This document shows positions 48,005-56,708 of a stretch of 64,000 nucleotides of DNA, piece by piece. Position numbers and translations under genes: made by a program. The stretch spans positions 1-64,000 of the forward strand of contig CAZAPG010000003.1 in the NCBI GenBank assembly GCA_964486935.1, given 5' to 3'. The stretch comes from CAZAPG01 sp964486935 (lineage in GTDB: Bacteria > Chloroflexota > Anaerolineae > 4572-78 > J111). Within the stretch, counting starts at the first letter, position 1, and every line of letters starts with the position of its first letter. The notes under the pieces are model-generated. The model was not told the origin of the DNA and did not search any database. It worked only from the letters and a program-made list of their open reading frames with translations.

Positions 48005-50104
48005 TTAGTTGGCGTAGCGCAGCTTATATTCGTAGCTGGCCGGTTCGGTGGTGATGGGGGTGAGGCCGCTGACAATTAAAATAGCCTGCTCTACCGCAGT
48101 GCCCAAGCCGTTGATGGTCAACGTGCCGTGGTTGGTTTCATCCAGAGATATGGGGCGCACTGTAACCTGGCTGCCAATTTCAAGCAGTTGCACCAAAAAA
48201 CGCTGGGGCAAAATATTGTCGATGCGCACAAAGCCTTCGGCCTGCCAGCCGTTTGGCCCGGTTTCGGCGTTGTCAAAAAAGCCAATTTCGGGGATGCTGA
48301 TATCGTCGATGGTCCAGCCGGGGCGATTGACCGCGTCATCGGTAACGTATTCAAACCGTATCAATACTTCTTGCCCGGCGTAGTCCGACAGGTCAATCTT
48401 TTCTTCTATCCAAACCGGCCCATCCTGGCCCGATTTGCCGGTGTAACCCGGCCCGTAGGCATTGCCCGAAGGGTTGGTGGTGGCGCTATGGGGCGTTTGT
48501 AAAATTGTCCAGTTGGCCCCGCCATCGGTAGAAATTTCAACGTAGCCATAATCCCAGTCGGTTTCAATATCGTACCAGGTCCAGTAGGCCAGGGTAGCCG
48601 CGCTTACCTGGCTCAAATCAAAGGCGCGGGTTAGCCGGGTGTTGGTTTCGTCGCCCCGGTGGCTGTACCATTGATGGCTGCCGCTGTGGGGCCGGTTGTT
48701 GACAACCTTTACCCGCGTCGAGCCGGTAAATTCGATGGTTAAATTACCGTTGCCGGTCAGCTCGATATAGTCGCCGCCGTATTGGTAAACGGTGGTTTGT
48801 TTTTCTACCGGGTAAATGCTGTGGCGTTCGGTAGGTTTGACCGGCGTTATCGAGGCATCTTTGTAACCCCACCGGCCCGCTCCGGCCGACGAGTCGTTTA
48901 GATAATTAGCCACCAGAAAGTCGGCAAAAATATCGTGGAATCGCTCCGGGGCTTGGTGCTCGGTCAGGGTGTCGTCAAAGCCGGCAATGCCGTTTTGGGG
49001 GTTGGCGACCACCGCCTGCATCATCTCTTCGCCGTAACGCTGCAAAAAGTAGGCCACAAATAAAAAGCTGCCGCCATAATTTGCCAGCGATGCGCCGGGG
49101 CTGTCGGACCAACTGGTCAGTTGGGTATCGGGCACGTGGGCAAACGCGCCCACAAAGCCGCTGGTCCCGTAACCGTTGATAAAGGTGGCCAGCTCGCTGA
49201 GACCCTCGTTTACCCAGGTATCTTCGTTGCGGTCCTGGTACCAGTGAATCATATGCTGAAATTCGTGGGCCAGCACGCCGTCAAAATAATCATTGCCGGG
49301 GGTGATGGCATTGAGGTTGATAAAAAACATCTCGCGCTGGTTGCTGTAAGGTTCGGCCAGGGCAACGTAGGAGTTGGAGGCCGAGAAATAACCGGCCACG
49401 CCCGGCACGTTGCCCATAAAAATATGCACCCGCACATCATTATCTACGCCGGGCGACCACTCGCTGCCAAAAAATTCGCGGTTAATGGGGTAGGTTTGGT
49501 GTTCAAAACGTTCGGCAGAGCGCATGAGGGCATCATCGTTAACCTTAAAACCATCTTCAATCCACCAGTAAGAGTGGCCGGTAACGTATTGTAAGGTGGC
49601 CGTTACCTGAAACTGCTGCGGCGGCGTGGTTTGGTTGTCAGTTACCCAAAAGGCGTCTGAGTCGCCTATTTTAAATTCAACAGTTTGGGAAATGGTTTTG
49701 GGGATTTCCTGCCCCTTATGTTTTAGACGCATTGCCAGCAGCCGCTGGTCGCGCTCAGGCAGCAGGGCCTGCACGAGAATCTCTTCTGTGGAAAGTTGTA
49801 GCGGGCTGGCTTTGACCGCTTCCTGCTCGGTGGATGATTGGGCCGGGGTGGCGGTTGGTTTGGCCGGCATGTTGCTGGCCGGCGCAGATTGTCTGGCGGC
49901 TGTTGGCGAGGCGGTAGCCAGCGGGGTGCGCTCTATCACCGGAATTGGGGTTGGCGTAGCGGTTTCAAAGCTGTTAAGGGCTGTATCTAGCGAGAAGCTA
50001 TTCAACGCCGGAACAATTTGCCAGGCTCCAATGGCAACGGCAGCCAGGCAACATAATACCAGCGCTGCTGCGCTGCCCCACAAGATAACGGTTCTTTTCT
50101 TCAA
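48005..50104 (-). CDS. Secreted zinc metalloprotease, immune-inhibitor-A-like
   Basis: A 699-residue exported protease. It has an N-terminal KKR signal anchor (8-30), a Thr/Pro-rich linker (48-95), and a catalytic domain with HEFQHMIHW (His280, Glu281, His284) and NEGLSE (299-304) as metal and catalytic residues. From about residue 440 come a pre-peptidase-like beta region and an Ig-like/MAM-like domain (SHQWYSHRGDETNTRLTRAF, ATLAYWTWYDIETDWDYGYV), then a C-terminal beta domain. The order resembles bacillolysin/InhA-type proteases. The TTG start fits the signal sequence, though its ribosome-binding site is weak. Confidence 0.85.
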   Translation of the reverse strand: MKKRTVILWGSAAALVLCCLAAVAIGAWQIVPALNSFSLDTALNSFETATPTPIPVIERTPLATASPTAARQSAPASNMPAKPTATPAQSSTEQEAVKASPLQLSTEEILVQALLPERDQRLLAMRLKHKGQEIPKTISQTVEFKIGDSDAFWVTDNQTTPPQQFQVTATLQYVTGHSYWWIEDGFKVNDDALMRSAERFEHQTYPINREFFGSEWSPGVDNDVRVHIFMGNVPGVAGYFSASNSYVALAEPYSNQREMFFINLNAITPGNDYFDGVLAHEFQHMIHWYQDRNEDTWVNEGLSELATFINGYGTSGFVGAFAHVPDTQLTSWSDSPGASLANYGGSFLFVAYFLQRYGEEMMQAVVANPQNGIAGFDDTLTEHQAPERFHDIFADFLVANYLNDSSAGAGRWGYKDASITPVKPTERHSIYPVEKQTTVYQYGGDYIELTGNGNLTIEFTGSTRVKVVNNRPHSGSHQWYSHRGDETNTRLTRAFDLSQVSAATLAYWTWYDIETDWDYGYVEISTDGGANWTILQTPHSATTNPSGNAYGPGYTGKSGQDGPVWIEEKIDLSDYAGQEVLIRFEYVTDDAVNRPGWTIDDISIPEIGFFDNAETGPNGWQAEGFVRIDNILPQRFLVQLLEIGSQVTVRPISLDETNHGTLTINGLGTAVEQAILIVSGLTPITTEPASYEYKLRYAN

Positions 50105-50176
50105 GCGATAGATTCCATTTTTAAAAGAGTTCGACCGGGCTATTTTTAAATTAGCTCAAACTTGCGCCGGGCTGGG

Positions 50177-51253
50177 CTACTGGTTAATCCGAAATCCGCC
50201 GGGATTATTGCGAAGAAACCCTTCCGAATACAGCCCTTTATCGCAATCCCAATGGCAGGTCCAGTCGGCGTTGAGCACGGTTTCGTCGGGCCAGTTCATC
50301 AAAATTTTGATGTCTTCGGACAATTTGGTGTACTGCTTGCATTGGGCGTCGAACATGTGGGCAAAATTGGGGCAGTCATATCTTACAACTGTAACCCACC
50401 ACCAGCCTACGCCATCTGCCGGGTTAGGGATAACAATGTCCCACTCGCCCGGCCCTTTTTCCGGGTAATGGTGGCTGGGGCCGGCCGGGTGCGAGATAAT
50501 TCTGAACGCGCCGTTATCAATGAGCACGCTGTAGCCGTTAACCAGATTTCTGGCTTCATCTCTCAGGCGTCCTTTAAAGTGAACAATGCCCGCGTTTTCT
50601 GTCCCCCAGAATCCATCGGGGGTAAACTGGTAAGATTTAACCGGCTCTGGAGGCGGGGCCTCTTCCTGGGGTGGCGGCGGTTCGGTGGGAACGGGGGTGG
50701 GGGTGGGCGGCGCCGGCGGGGCCTGGGCAAAGGGTATAACATCGGTATTGCCAAGCACCTCTACCAGCGGCCCAAAAATCCAGCCGAGATTGCCCGAAAA
50801 TTCAATTTGATACCAGGTGCTATCCTGGTTGCGCCCCAAAATTTTAAAGGACTCGCCAACGGCCGCGGCGCCAACAATAGGGTAATCTGTGCTGGGGCCG
50901 TTGCGGATATTCATATTTTGAACAATGTTGATGCTGGCCCCTTCGGGGGTGGGGGTATCGGTGGGTTGGGGAATGGGGGTTGCGGTTGGCTCGACGGTCG
51001 GTTCGGCGGGTTGCTGCTCTGGAGCCGGCGCTTCTGGCTGGTCGGCTTCTGGCTGGTTGTTAATTGGCGCTAACTGAACCAGGTCGGCGGGGGTAGGGGT
51101 AAAGGTGGGAAAGGGGGTGCGGGTGGGCGTTGGTTCGGCCTGGCTGCTACCTATTGGCAAAGCGCCAGACAGGTTGCACCCAATTGAAACGATTGCCACC
51201 AACACTGGCAGCGCAATAATCAACATCGAGCGGTTTTGGGCTTTTTCTGACAT
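50177..51253 (-). CDS. Thr/Pro-linker lipoprotein with SH3 domain
   Basis: A 358-residue exported protein. The signal ends in a lipobox-like VSIGC (Cys26). A Thr/Pro/Glu linker (40-105) precedes a bacterial SH3 domain (about 108-168: NIVQNMNIRNGPSTDYPIVG to GWIFGPLVEV), a second Pro-rich linker, and a C-terminal beta domain (from 215) with several Trp and Cys residues. SH3 domains of this type bind cell-wall peptides. The ATG at 51253 has GGAGA upstream; a GTG-free longer reading adds 16 residues without signal logic. It is the first of three neighbouring proteins of this design. Confidence 0.8.
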   Translation of the reverse strand: MSEKAQNRSMLIIALPVLVAIVSIGCNLSGALPIGSSQAEPTPTRTPFPTFTPTPADLVQLAPINNQPEADQPEAPAPEQQPAEPTVEPTATPIPQPTDTPTPEGASINIVQNMNIRNGPSTDYPIVGAAAVGESFKILGRNQDSTWYQIEFSGNLGWIFGPLVEVLGNTDVIPFAQAPPAPPTPTPVPTEPPPPQEEAPPPEPVKSYQFTPDGFWGTENAGIVHFKGRLRDEARNLVNGYSVLIDNGAFRIISHPAGPSHHYPEKGPGEWDIVIPNPADGVGWWWVTVVRYDCPNFAHMFDAQCKQYTKLSEDIKILMNWPDETVLNADWTCHWDCDKGLYSEGFLRNNPGGFRINQ

Positions 51254-51338
51254 ACTAATCTCCGGCGGGTCTCTCTGCGTTATTAAGATTATTTGACCCA
51301 AGCAAACAGTATAGCGTGACGGCGTTAATTTTCAAGTT

Positions 51339-52109
51339 CTATTGCTGTTGCTGGGGCCAGTAAAAATCAAAGTGAACGTATTGCTGCGGGTCTGGGCTTA
51401 AACTTATCTCGATTTCCGGCGATACCTGCACGCCGCCTTCCATCAGAGTAATTTTATAGGTTCCGGGAACATAAGGCGCAAATTCGAGTTTGGCGTTCAT
51501 ATTGTGGTTATCGCCGGCCCCTTTAACGGTGCTATCGCCAAAGCCAGGGCCGCCCACATCGCTCATATAAACAGTGCCGTTGGGGGCTACGGCCTTCATC
51601 TGATAGCCGCTAAGGGTGCGAAAGAAGCCTGGCCCGGAATCTGAGCGCACCCAAAGGGTCATGCGAGTAAAATCGGGCGCGCCGGTATCGTGAATGTAGT
51701 AATCAACCTTAAATGGATATTCCGGGGTAGGGGTAGCGGTTGGCTCTTCGGGAGTGGGGGTGGCGGTTGGTTCTGCGGGTGGAGCAGCGGGTTGCGCCGG
51801 TTGTGGTTGCCGGGCTGGCGGCTCGGTGGGGGCTTCGGTGGGCGTTGAGGTTGGCGTGCCGGTAGGCGTTGGGGTAAGGGTAGCTGTTGGCGTAGGGCTG
51901 GGGGTAAAGGTAGAGGTCCAGTTAGGGGTAAAGGTATAGGTAGGGCGCGGCGTTTTGAATGTAGTTGGTGTAGGGGTAGGAACCTGCACCAGCAACCTTC
52001 CGGCCGAGCAGCCCAAACTCAAGGCCAGGCCAACCAGCAGCAGGCTGAACAGCCGATAAAAATCTTTATTGAATTGACAGCGAGTGTTTACGTTTTTAAA
52101 TGACCACAT
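51339..52109 (-). CDS. Thr/Pro-linker lipoprotein, paralogue of its neighbour
   Basis: A 256-residue exported protein. A hydrophobic segment ends in LSLGC (lipobox, Cys34). Residues 42-130 are almost pure Thr/Pro with short spacers. Residues 130-256 form a beta-rich domain beginning YPFKVDYYIH and ending in DPQQYVHFDFYWPQQQQ. The layout and the ends (YPFK near the linker, DP-Q-W/F near the C-terminus) match the next gene upstream, so the two are diverged duplicates. Probably a surface protein; function unknown. Confidence 0.75.
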   Translation of the reverse strand: MWSFKNVNTRCQFNKDFYRLFSLLLVGLALSLGCSAGRLLVQVPTPTPTTFKTPRPTYTFTPNWTSTFTPSPTPTATLTPTPTGTPTSTPTEAPTEPPARQPQPAQPAAPPAEPTATPTPEEPTATPTPEYPFKVDYYIHDTGAPDFTRMTLWVRSDSGPGFFRTLSGYQMKAVAPNGTVYMSDVGGPGFGDSTVKGAGDNHNMNAKLEFAPYVPGTYKITLMEGGVQVSPEIEISLSPDPQQYVHFDFYWPQQQQ

Positions 52110-52140
52110 ACCAGGATATCACTTGATAAATTTGATCGAC

Positions 52141-52902
52141 TTATCTAGCCCACCAAATAAAATCCCAATACCATTGGTTTGGGTCACTTGAATAGGAAAG
52201 AGGCACTTTTTCAGAAAGCTGGGCGCCGCCTCCATCCACAACATAAACGTTCCAGGTGCCATCTTGAAAACCGCCGGGCGGCTCAAATTTTACATTGCCA
52301 CATTTACCATAGCCGCCGGTGCCGGCGCAGGCATCGTATTGCCAGGTAGTGGCCGGCGATTTGAATGTTTTGCCTGATGAATGTTCGCCCATAATAAAGA
52401 GACCACCAATGGGCGTGCCGTTGCCATCTGTTACGGCAAAAATGTTTGATAGAACAGGGGCATTGGTTTTTTGCCAGGTTCGGTCGCCTTGCTCTCTAAT
52501 TTTAAAAGGATAGTCGGGCGCGGGCGTTGGAACCGGGGCCGGCGTATCGGTGGGCGGCGGAGGAGGTGGGGGTTGGGTTGGTACGGGCGTATTGGTTGGT
52601 ACGGGCGTATCGGTGGGCGCGGGGGTAGGGGTAGGCGGCGGGGTTGGGGTTTCGGTGGGAATGGGGGTGATGGTTGGCGTTGGGCTGGGCGTGGGCGTGT
52701 CGGTAAAGCTGGGCGTAGGCGTAAAAGTGGGCCTCGGGGTGGCCCGAGGCCGGGTAGGGGTGGCATCTTCTGAACTTAGCCGGGCCAGCAGTTGGCTGGA
52801 GTTAACCCTATTGGCCACAGACTGAGCCAGACTGCAATTTATGGAGACGACGGCAAGCAAAAAAAACGCCGCAAGCCAAAGCAAGAGGCGTGAGATTCCC
52901 AT
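52141..52902 (-). CDS. Thr/Pro-linker lipoprotein
   Basis: A 253-residue exported protein with a signal ending near SINCSLA (Cys23), a Thr/Pro linker (48-128) and a C-terminal domain (129-253). That domain starts YPFKIREQGDRTWQKT and ends DPNQWYWDFIWWAR. It contains two Cys around CAGTGGYGKCGN that could form a disulfide or bind metal. AAGGA precedes the ATG. It lies 31 bases upstream of its paralogue, so the pair is one transcript. Confidence 0.75.
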   Translation of the reverse strand: MGISRLLLWLAAFFLLAVVSINCSLAQSVANRVNSSQLLARLSSEDATPTRPRATPRPTFTPTPSFTDTPTPSPTPTITPIPTETPTPPPTPTPAPTDTPVPTNTPVPTQPPPPPPPTDTPAPVPTPAPDYPFKIREQGDRTWQKTNAPVLSNIFAVTDGNGTPIGGLFIMGEHSSGKTFKSPATTWQYDACAGTGGYGKCGNVKFEPPGGFQDGTWNVYVVDGGGAQLSEKVPLSYSSDPNQWYWDFIWWAR

Positions 52903-52979
52903 AATCCTTTACCTTCCTTCCTGGTTTCAGAATGAGTATTATAGCATGTAGAGAAATGGAGGCAAACGGCAAGAGGGTT

Positions 52980-53750
52980 TTAGAAAGCCGCCAGTTTGAC
53001 GGTAATATTGGCGCCTTTACCGGCCACGGCCAACCGATTTTTGATAACGGTTAAATTGGCTTTATAAGCTGTGGTAATTCCGGCTTTGCGGCTCCAGGCT
53101 TCATCCTGAGTCCACAGCCGCAGGTCGGCTAAATCGGCCAGAGGAAATTGAGGGGGGTAATTGGTTGGGTCAAAAGGGTTGTTGTGGGGAATAGCCGTTA
53201 TAATTAAAAAGGCGCTGTTTGAAGACCGCGCAATTTTTTGCAATCGCCGTAATAGCACCCTGTGTAAATCGGCGTCGATATTTTGCAGTAGTTGGGCTAT
53301 GTGTCCTAACGCCACAATCACCAGTTGAGTATGGCGGGCGGCATTTTCCAGCCCGGTGAGCGCGTCAAAAAAAGTGTCGGGCCGGACAAGCAGCAGTTGC
53401 GGCGCTACCAACCCGCAGCGTTCGGCCTGCCAGGGGTCAAAGTTGTAACTCAAGTCGATAATTGTTACCTCTTTTTGCTGGCGCTGCGCTTTGGCGGCAA
53501 TACGGGCGGCCAGGCAGGTTGACCCGCCGTTGGCGGCGGTGGAGCCGGGGTGGATAAGTTCCGTGATTTTACCGAGCGGTAAACCCCCAATGCCCAGCGC
53601 CTTATCCAAAGGGCGAAGGCCGGTAGGCAAAACCGGCACATTGGCCGGCGCTTTATAATCTGTTAAATTGGGCATGGTGGTAGGGCTGGCAAAAAAACCG
53701 GCCACACTTTGAATCACCCGTTTGATATCCCCTGAATTTTTGAAAGCCAC
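52980..53750 (-). CDS. RecA/ImuA-like protein with a degenerate Walker A
   Basis: A 256-residue protein with a RecA-like core. LPTGLRPLDKALGIGGLPLG (41-60) is the RecA segment that precedes the P-loop. Where RecA has GPESSGKT this protein has HPGSTAANGGST (67-78), without the invariant Lys. A Walker B-like LVIVALG (143-149) and the later FLIITAIPHN remain. It resembles ImuA-type RecA relatives used in mutagenic repair, but no imuB or dnaE2 is adjacent. It may bind DNA or a partner without ATP hydrolysis. The GTG start has AAAGG nine bases upstream. Confidence 0.75.
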   Translation of the reverse strand: MAFKNSGDIKRVIQSVAGFFASPTTMPNLTDYKAPANVPVLPTGLRPLDKALGIGGLPLGKITELIHPGSTAANGGSTCLAARIAAKAQRQQKEVTIIDLSYNFDPWQAERCGLVAPQLLLVRPDTFFDALTGLENAARHTQLVIVALGHIAQLLQNIDADLHRVLLRRLQKIARSSNSAFLIITAIPHNNPFDPTNYPPQFPLADLADLRLWTQDEAWSRKAGITTAYKANLTVIKNRLAVAGKGANITVKLAAF

Positions 53751-53857
53751 AATTGTTACCTTTACGCATATTGCTTGCTCGATGAGTCAATTATACCAGA
53801 ACGTATGTTCGGGTGTCAAGATGATTTGGGTTAAAATTTTGCAGGGTAATCAACAGG

Positions 53858-55846
53858 CTATTTTTTGATGTTAACCGGCCCCAGCGTAACGGAGTTTTCA
53901 CCGGTATCTTTACGGGCCAGTGGTTGGATAGTTTCGGGGTGGTACAATTCTGCATTCAGCCAGTATTGGCCGGGTGATAATTGGGACGGGATGGTAATTT
54001 GAACCGGGTGATAAACCGGTTGGTTCAACGGCCAGGCGGTGGCCCGGTAGAGCGCGCCAACCGGCCACTCGTCTTGCCCCTGGGCGGCCAGTTGGCCGTT
54101 GGGCGCCCACAGTTTGAGCGATGTTTTATAATCAACCCCCGGCGGAGCGGTGGCGGCCCACCATAATTTCAAATGAATGGTCTGGCCGGGTTGCCACCAT
54201 TGGTTGGGTAGCTGCCAGCCCAGCAGGGCCATTCCATCCTCAAATGCTACTGGTTGACTTGTTGCTGGCGGCGGTGGGACAGTTAGCAAATAACCCTGCG
54301 CCCGGATGTTGCTGGAGCCGGAAAAGGGCTGGTCTTCCAGCGGAATGGCGCGCCGGGCCAGCCAGGCCCGAATCAGCCCATCCGGGTCGGTGACGGTATC
54401 GTAGGCCCGCAGCAGCCACAGGCGGGGAAAGTCGGCAGAGATTTGCTCCAGGGCCTGCACGGTTTCGGCGGCGCTCATGGCGTAAAAATCGGCGCGGGGG
54501 TCGCCCCAACCCAGTTGAGGCTGACCGTCAACGGCGCCGGCCTGCAACAGCAGAGGGTGGTCGCTGTGCGGGGGCCGGTAGGGGACAAGCCGCCGGCGCT
54601 CAAGCCGGGGCAGGCGACTGTAATAATCAAAGGCGGTGTAGGCGTAGCCGGCGTTGATTAAAATAGCATCGCCCGGCTGCCAGCGCTGGTCGATAAATCT
54701 AACGGCGGCGCGAAAGTTATCGGGGCGGTATTGGGGGTCAAAATGAAACTGGTAAAGGGAGTAGAAAGAGGAGGTGACTATCACGACCATTGCGGCGAGA
54801 GCCGCCCAGAAGTGAATTCGCATAGACAAATAGACTATGCCCGCCGCTATTAACACATAAAAAGCCGGGGCATAGGTAAACAGGTAGCGCACGTGATACA
54901 GCGGCGTAATAAGCGAGAGCAGGTAGATGATAAGTAACGGCCCAAAGGTGTAAGTTGCCAAAAACCAGCCGCCGGAAAAGCGAGGCAGTGAAGGATTTGT
55001 TGGGAAGGCGCGTAAACTTAACATAAGCAGTATCAGCGTGACCAGCAGGACGGGCCAGACCGCGCCGGGTTCAACGGACTGGCCCAGCGATAGCGCGCTC
55101 CAGCTTTCGATGATGGCGGCCCAGAGTTGCGGCGGCGAGCGCCACGGCGGCACCGGCGGGTCGGTGGCTTGCCGCCAGGCAATCGGCAGCCAGGGCAGAT
55201 AGGCGGCAATTAGCAACCCGTTGGCAAGCAGCAGTTTTTTGAGCGCGGCCAGACGGCGCAGCCCGTAAATTACAAAAAAGAGATTGAGTGCCACCAGCAG
55301 AAAGGCAAAGTAATAGAGCGCGTACAGCCCAATTGCGGCGCTTAAAATGTAGCCCGGCAGCCAGTATCGGTGGGGGGCGGGGGTGGCAAACTGGCGCAGC
55401 AGGCAATAGGCCGCAATTACGCCCAGCGCCGCGCCCAGGGTATACATCCGCACCTCTTGCGAGTACCAGATATGGTAGGGCGACACGCTGACCAGCAGCG
55501 CGGCCCAGGCGGCTACGGCGCGATTGGCTGCGTGTCGCCCCAGCAGGTAAGTAAGAGGGATAAGCAGCACGCCAAAAATAACCGAGAAGAAAGCCAGCGC
55601 AAACTCGGTGTGGCCGGCGGCTTGCGCCCAATACCGCAGCAGCAAATAATAACCGGGCGGGTGGATATCTCTGGCGGTGTGGGCAATTAATTGTGCGGGG
55701 GACAGGCCGGCCAAAAAAGCGCTGACGGTTTCATCGTACCACAGGCTTTCGTCGCCCAGCCGGTACAATCGCAGGGCAAAGCCCAGCAGGATGAACCCAA
55801 TAAGCCAAAATTGAGATATCGGTCGCCGAGTTGTCATTGCTGGCAT
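53858..55846 (-). CDS. GT39/ArnT-like membrane glycosyltransferase
   Basis: A 662-residue polytopic protein with about 10-11 spans in the first 400 residues. The N-terminal loop carries DESLWYDETVSAF, the Asp-Glu catalytic site of the PMT/ArnT family that uses polyprenyl-phosphate sugars, and RDIHPPGYYLLLRYW. The C-terminal third is a soluble beta domain (DGMALLGWQLPNQWWQPGQT), common in Chloroflexota members of this family. It probably glycosylates a lipid or exported protein, for which the Thr/Pro-rich proteins nearby are attractive but unproven acceptors. Confidence 0.83.
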   Translation of the reverse strand: MPAMTTRRPISQFWLIGFILLGFALRLYRLGDESLWYDETVSAFLAGLSPAQLIAHTARDIHPPGYYLLLRYWAQAAGHTEFALAFFSVIFGVLLIPLTYLLGRHAANRAVAAWAALLVSVSPYHIWYSQEVRMYTLGAALGVIAAYCLLRQFATPAPHRYWLPGYILSAAIGLYALYYFAFLLVALNLFFVIYGLRRLAALKKLLLANGLLIAAYLPWLPIAWRQATDPPVPPWRSPPQLWAAIIESWSALSLGQSVEPGAVWPVLLVTLILLMLSLRAFPTNPSLPRFSGGWFLATYTFGPLLIIYLLSLITPLYHVRYLFTYAPAFYVLIAAGIVYLSMRIHFWAALAAMVVIVTSSFYSLYQFHFDPQYRPDNFRAAVRFIDQRWQPGDAILINAGYAYTAFDYYSRLPRLERRRLVPYRPPHSDHPLLLQAGAVDGQPQLGWGDPRADFYAMSAAETVQALEQISADFPRLWLLRAYDTVTDPDGLIRAWLARRAIPLEDQPFSGSSNIRAQGYLLTVPPPPATSQPVAFEDGMALLGWQLPNQWWQPGQTIHLKLWWAATAPPGVDYKTSLKLWAPNGQLAAQGQDEWPVGALYRATAWPLNQPVYHPVQITIPSQLSPGQYWLNAELYHPETIQPLARKDTGENSVTLGPVNIKK

Positions 55847-55955
55847 CTTAGCATAAGCTGATGTGGTGACAAAATTGGGTGTGCCGGGTGTTATGTTGAC
55901 GCCCCGATGCTTCTATGTTAGATTCTACGCCATCTTGACTATTTTAGGGGGCATT

Positions 55956-56504
55956 ATGACAAACAATTTGTGGCATCAATTAGACCCGGGGCCGGACACG
56001 CCGGAAGTGATTTATGTGATTGTCGAGATTCCCAAGGGGTCTCGGAACAAGTATGAGTATGGCAAGGAACTTGGCGTTATCAAACTGGACCGGGTGCTAT
56101 TCTCGTCACTGCACTATCCGGGCGATTATGGGTTGATTCCCCGCACTTTTTATGATGATGGCGACCCGCTGGATGTATTGGTTATGATTAATGAGCCAAC
56201 ATTTCCCGGCTGCGTCATCGAAGCTCGCCCCATTGGGTTGTTCAAAATGCTCGACCAGGGGTTGGCCGACGATAAAGTGCTGGCAGTTCCGGCCCGCGAC
56301 CCCATATTTGATGATTACCAGGATATTAAGGATATTCCAAAGCACTTTCTAAAAGAAGTGGCCCATTTTTTTGAGGTCTACAAAGATTTAGAGGGCAAAC
56401 GCACCAAACCGGTTGGCTGGGAGTCGGCCGAGGTGGCCAAAGCGGAAATCAAGCGGGCAGTGGATTTGTACTGGTCAAAATATAGTAAAGGGTTGCGCGT
56501 GTAA
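55956..56504 (+). CDS. ppa: Inorganic diphosphatase (soluble family I)
   Basis: A 182-residue cytoplasmic pyrophosphatase. Family I signatures are visible: EIPKGSRNKYEYGKELG, LHYPGDYGLIPRT, and the active-site DDGDPLDVLV with three metal-binding Asp. PARDP follows, and YKDLEGKR near the end. The ATG at 55956 has AGGGGG just upstream; the longer in-frame extension is leader. It makes PPi hydrolysis pull biosynthetic and acyl-CoA ligase reactions forward. Single gene between the glycosyltransferase and a LysM gene. Confidence 0.95.
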   Translation: MTNNLWHQLDPGPDTPEVIYVIVEIPKGSRNKYEYGKELGVIKLDRVLFSSLHYPGDYGLIPRTFYDDGDPLDVLVMINEPTFPGCVIEARPIGLFKMLDQGLADDKVLAVPARDPIFDDYQDIKDIPKHFLKEVAHFFEVYKDLEGKRTKPVGWESAEVAKAEIKRAVDLYWSKYSKGLRV

Positions 56505-56597
56505 AACTATATTTCAGCCTCAGTGAACCTGCATCTTTGCGGATATTTCTCCCACTTGGTTCCAAAATTCAGGGCCGATTCGGAAGCTCAAAATCAC

Positions 56598-56626
56598 TTG
56601 ACATATTCTACGTCTTGGAGTATTAT
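56598..56626 (+). promoter_or_regulatory. Near-consensus promoter of the triple LysM gene
   Basis: Perfect TTGACA (56598-56603), 17-base spacer, TATTAT (56621-56626), 83 bases before the ATG. This suggests high expression. Confidence 0.75.
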
Positions 56627-56708
56627 GTATAGTACCATAGCGTATTGTGTCCATATATTGTGGGTTAATTATCCCCAGCCCCCATATTTTGGGGTACAGG
56701 AGGCTAAT

